NCBI RefSeq assembly: GCF_003985155.1
Contig: NZ_ML133687.1
Coordinates: 682,001-746,000 of the forward strand
Reading direction: 5' to 3'
Length of the DNA stretch: 64,000 nt
From: Rhizobium vallis
GTDB taxonomy: Bacteria; Pseudomonadota; Alphaproteobacteria; Rhizobiales; Rhizobiaceae
Position 1 is the stretch's first letter. Every line of letters begins with the position of its first letter. Shown in pieces: positions 62,119 to 64,000 of this stretch. Under the pieces are notes generated by a model. That model worked only from the letters and a program-made list of their open reading frames with translations. It was not told the origin of the DNA and searched no databases. The translations under genes were made by a program, and so were the position numbers.

Positions 62119-63519
62119 TCATTCCGCCGCCTGATAGGCCGCCGGCCGTGCGGACGATGTCCGTGGCCCCGCGGCTGCAAGCAGGGTGATTGCGACTGCA
62201 AGCAGCGCCACGAAGCTGATGCCGGCGATATAGGGATTCCAGCCGAAATTCGGTGCGGCGGCGAAGACCGCCGAGGCGGCCGCGAGCACAATGCCGCCAC
62301 CGATCTGGAAGGCGGCAAAGAGCAGTCCGGAGGCGAGCCCCGACTTGTCGTCTTCGACGTCGGCAAGGGCTGCGACCTGCACCGAGGGGTAGGTCATGGC
62401 GTAGCCTAGGCCGAGCGGGATCTGCGAGAAGATGACGAGCAGGATCGGGTCAACATGGCCGAATGCGGTCACCCAGAAGATGTAGCTGAACGCCTGCAGG
62501 CCGACACCGGTGGCCATCAGGCCGGTGGTGCCGCGGTTCTGCGCAATCGTTGCGAAACGTGGCGCCAGGAACATCACGAAGACGCCGCCGAGGGCAAAGC
62601 AGAAGCCGGTCGTGAAGGCCGACCAGCCGATGACATTCTGGTAGTAGAGCGTCGCCAGGAACTGGAAGCCGACATAGGCGCCCTGGAAGAGCGCGGCGAT
62701 CGCATTGGAATGCCGGAGCTTGGCTCGGCGGAACATGCCGAGCGGCACCATTGGATCGGCATGGCGTGCTTCGACTACGAGGAAGAGCAGGATCAGCACC
62801 AGCGACGCCAGCAACGAACCCCAGGTCGGGAAGGCTCGCCAGCCGGTTGCCGCGGCATTGGTGATGCCGAAGACGAAGAGCAGCAGGCCTGGCGTGATCG
62901 TCAGTGCTCCGGCCCAGTCGAAGGCGGGCCGGGGCCCCGTCCTTTTGGGGTCTGCGGGCAGCACCAGCGGCGCAAGAACGAGCGTCAGGATGGCAACGGG
63001 CGCGCCCATGACAAGCGTCGCCCGCCAATTGAAGATCGTCGCCGCACCGCCGAGCACCATGCCGAGCACGAAGCCGGCGGCGCCGGTGGAAGAGAAGACC
63101 CCGAGGGCTTTTGCCCGCGCTGTTCCCTCGCCGAAGACGGAGAGCAGCAGTGCAAGGGCCGCGGGCGCCGTGAAAGCGGCGGCAATGCCCTTGATCAATC
63201 GGGCGGCGATCAGTGTCGGCCCGCTGTCGACGAAGCCGCCGGCGATGCTGGCGGCGGCAAAGATCGCCAGCGACCACAGGAAGACGCGGCGATGGCCGAA
63301 GACGTCGGCGACCCGGCCGCCGAGCAGCAGGAAGCCGCCATAACCGAGCACATAGGCGCTGACCGCCCATTGCAGCGATGTCGCCTCCATGCCGAGTTCG
63401 GCCTGGATGGCAGGGAGTGCTACGCCGATGGTGGAGACGTCCATGGCGTCGAGAAAATTGGCGGCGCACAGCAGCAGCAGTGCCAGCCATGCGCCATTTG
63501 GCGATTTGGAAAGAGTCAT
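62119..63519 (-). CDS. MFS transporter (DHA2-type)
   Basis: 466 aa with about fourteen hydrophobic segments. D in F-L-D-A-M-D-V-S-T-I-G of helix 1, G-G-R-V-A-D-V-F-G-H-R-R between helices 2 and 3, and the motif-C-like G-A-A-G-F-V-L-G-M-V-L-G-G of helix 5 identify a drug:proton exporter of the EmrB-like type. Divergent from a LysR gene, which is the likely regulator. Inner membrane; substrate unknown. Confidence 0.9.
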   Translation of the reverse strand: MTLSKSPNGAWLALLLLCAANFLDAMDVSTIGVALPAIQAELGMEATSLQWAVSAYVLGYGGFLLLGGRVADVFGHRRVFLWSLAIFAAASIAGGFVDSGPTLIAARLIKGIAAAFTAPAALALLLSVFGEGTARAKALGVFSSTGAAGFVLGMVLGGAATIFNWRATLVMGAPVAILTLVLAPLVLPADPKRTGPRPAFDWAGALTITPGLLLFVFGITNAAATGWRAFPTWGSLLASLVLILLFLVVEARHADPMVPLGMFRRAKLRHSNAIAALFQGAYVGFQFLATLYYQNVIGWSAFTTGFCFALGGVFVMFLAPRFATIAQNRGTTGLMATGVGLQAFSYIFWVTAFGHVDPILLVIFSQIPLGLGYAMTYPSVQVAALADVEDDKSGLASGLLFAAFQIGGGIVLAAASAVFAAAPNFGWNPYIAGISFVALLAVAITLLAAAGPRTSSARPAAYQAAE

Positions 63520-63642
63520 CGAAATCGTTCCTTCTTTGCTGCCGCCTCATCGGGGGAGATTGCCGGGCGGCAGGGAACGAGAAAATGTACAGCTTCCTTT
63601 CCTATTGCAAATTGATAGTAGCCATGTCGGGTATTACTCACG

Positions 63643-64000
63643 ATGATGAATGACGCCACTCTTCGTAGGATCGACCTCAATCTCCTGCTCGCCTTTTCGG
63701 TGCTAATGCAGGAGCGCAATGTCAGCCGCGCTGCCGAACGTCTGCTGCTCGGCCAGCCGGGCCTGTCGGCCGCACTGCGGCGCCTGCGCGAGGCGCTGGA
63801 CGACGAATTGTTTGTGCGCGTCGGTCGCGGCCTGCAGCCGACGCCGCGTGCCCTTTCCATCGCCCCGGCAATCGAGGATGCGCTGTCCGGCATCGAGCGC
63901 GCCATCCGCCCGCAGGACGAATTCGATCCGGCAACTTGGCAGGGCGAGTTCCGCATCGGCATGTGCGACAACCTGGAATCGGCCTTCTTCGGGCCGCTCG
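63643..64000 (+). CDS. LysR-family regulator, 5' part
   Basis: The first 119 codons are in the window; the gene runs off the end. The N-terminal winged helix (about 7-66) has D-L-N-L-L-L-A-F-S-V-L-M-Q-E-R-N-V-S-R-A-A-E-R-L cut here, then G-Q-P-G-L-S-A-A-L-R-R-L-R-E. The NodD/SyrM-like start R-R-I-D-L-N-L-L is common to many LysR proteins. ATG at 63643 or 63646. The effector domain starts near F-R-I-G-M-C-D-N-L-E. It diverges from the MFS gene with a 123-base spacer. Confidence 0.9.
   Translation, partial: MMNDATLRRIDLNLLLAFSVLMQERNVSRAAERLLLGQPGLSAALRRLREALDDELFVRVGRGLQPTPRALSIAPAIEDALSGIERAIRPQDEFDPATWQGEFRIGMCDNLESAFFGPL

Noticed and set aside
1-64000. tRNA, rRNA, CRISPR, prophage or defence system
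   Set aside because: No T-loop or anticodon-arm pattern, no regularly spaced direct repeats, and no phage or restriction-type proteins were recognised on either strand.

Overview
The window is GC-rich, densely coded alphaproteobacterial chromosome. It very likely comes from Rhizobium in the R. leguminosarum/etli group. The grounds are a MucR/RosR C2H2 zinc-finger regulator, a dmeR-dmeF nickel/cobalt efflux pair, a seven-gene Mrp/Pha cation antiporter operon, rhizobial intergenic palindromes, and several small families that I recall mainly from Rhizobiales (DUF1491, DUF2336, DUF5330, DUF930). I saw no tRNA, rRNA, CRISPR array, prophage, plasmid replication gene or symbiosis gene. Species assignment is inference.

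Layout. 0-3 kb: the end of a short-chain dehydrogenase, an AraC-type regulator, a cupin and a TIM-barrel isomerase. 3.1-4.5 kb: an intact IS5-family element inserted in an intergenic palindrome. 4.5-9.2 kb: a zinc alcohol dehydrogenase, a class IV aminotransferase, nadE, and a glutathione transferase divergent from a TetR regulator with a clear shared inverted repeat. 9.2-18.5 kb: transporters (MFS, TauE/SafE, LysE), a methyltransferase, sodB with its terminator, a metallophosphoesterase, a WYL regulator and two c-type cytochromes. 18.8-21.6 kb: dmeRF, a class A beta-lactamase and a frameshifted small gene. 21.7-30.1 kb: membrane glucose dehydrogenase, SelO, a DHA2 exporter, DUF1697 and oligopeptidase B. 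30.4-39.7 kb: single genes for envelope and stress functions (deacetylase, FAD oxidase, AI-2E permease, VOC protein, UspA, hemolysin III, acetyltransferases, pentapeptide protein, MsrB). 39.8-45.8 kb: mrpABCDEFG. 46-52.7 kb: rosR, sufE, a histidine kinase overlapping a peptidoglycan-binding protein, DUF1491 and DUF2336. 52.7-53.7 kb: an unusually long gene-poor spacer. 53.7-64 kb: a DUF1254/DUF1214 pair, a bifunctional penicillin-binding protein, UPF0260, a TetR/SDR pair, a fatty-acid desaturase, several small proteins, and an MFS exporter divergent from a LysR gene cut by the window end.

How the genes work together. Most of the window is a stable chromosomal backbone of housekeeping, stress and transport genes. 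Recurrent units are divergent regulator/target pairs (GST/TetR, WYL/LysE, TetR/SDR, MFS/LysR), each with an inverted repeat or candidate site between them, and cation or redox homeostasis genes (Mrp, DmeF, SodB, MsrB, cytochromes). No clear new multi-gene system was found. The points most worth a second look are small: an orphan Tat leader overlapping a VOC gene, a 36-codon ORF overlapping the desaturase start, a single-base frameshift in a conserved-looking gene, a 47-aa lysine-rich protein, a family of GCAATTCC/GGAATTGC palindromes, and the 1-kb spacer before 53.7 kb with CtrA-like half-sites.
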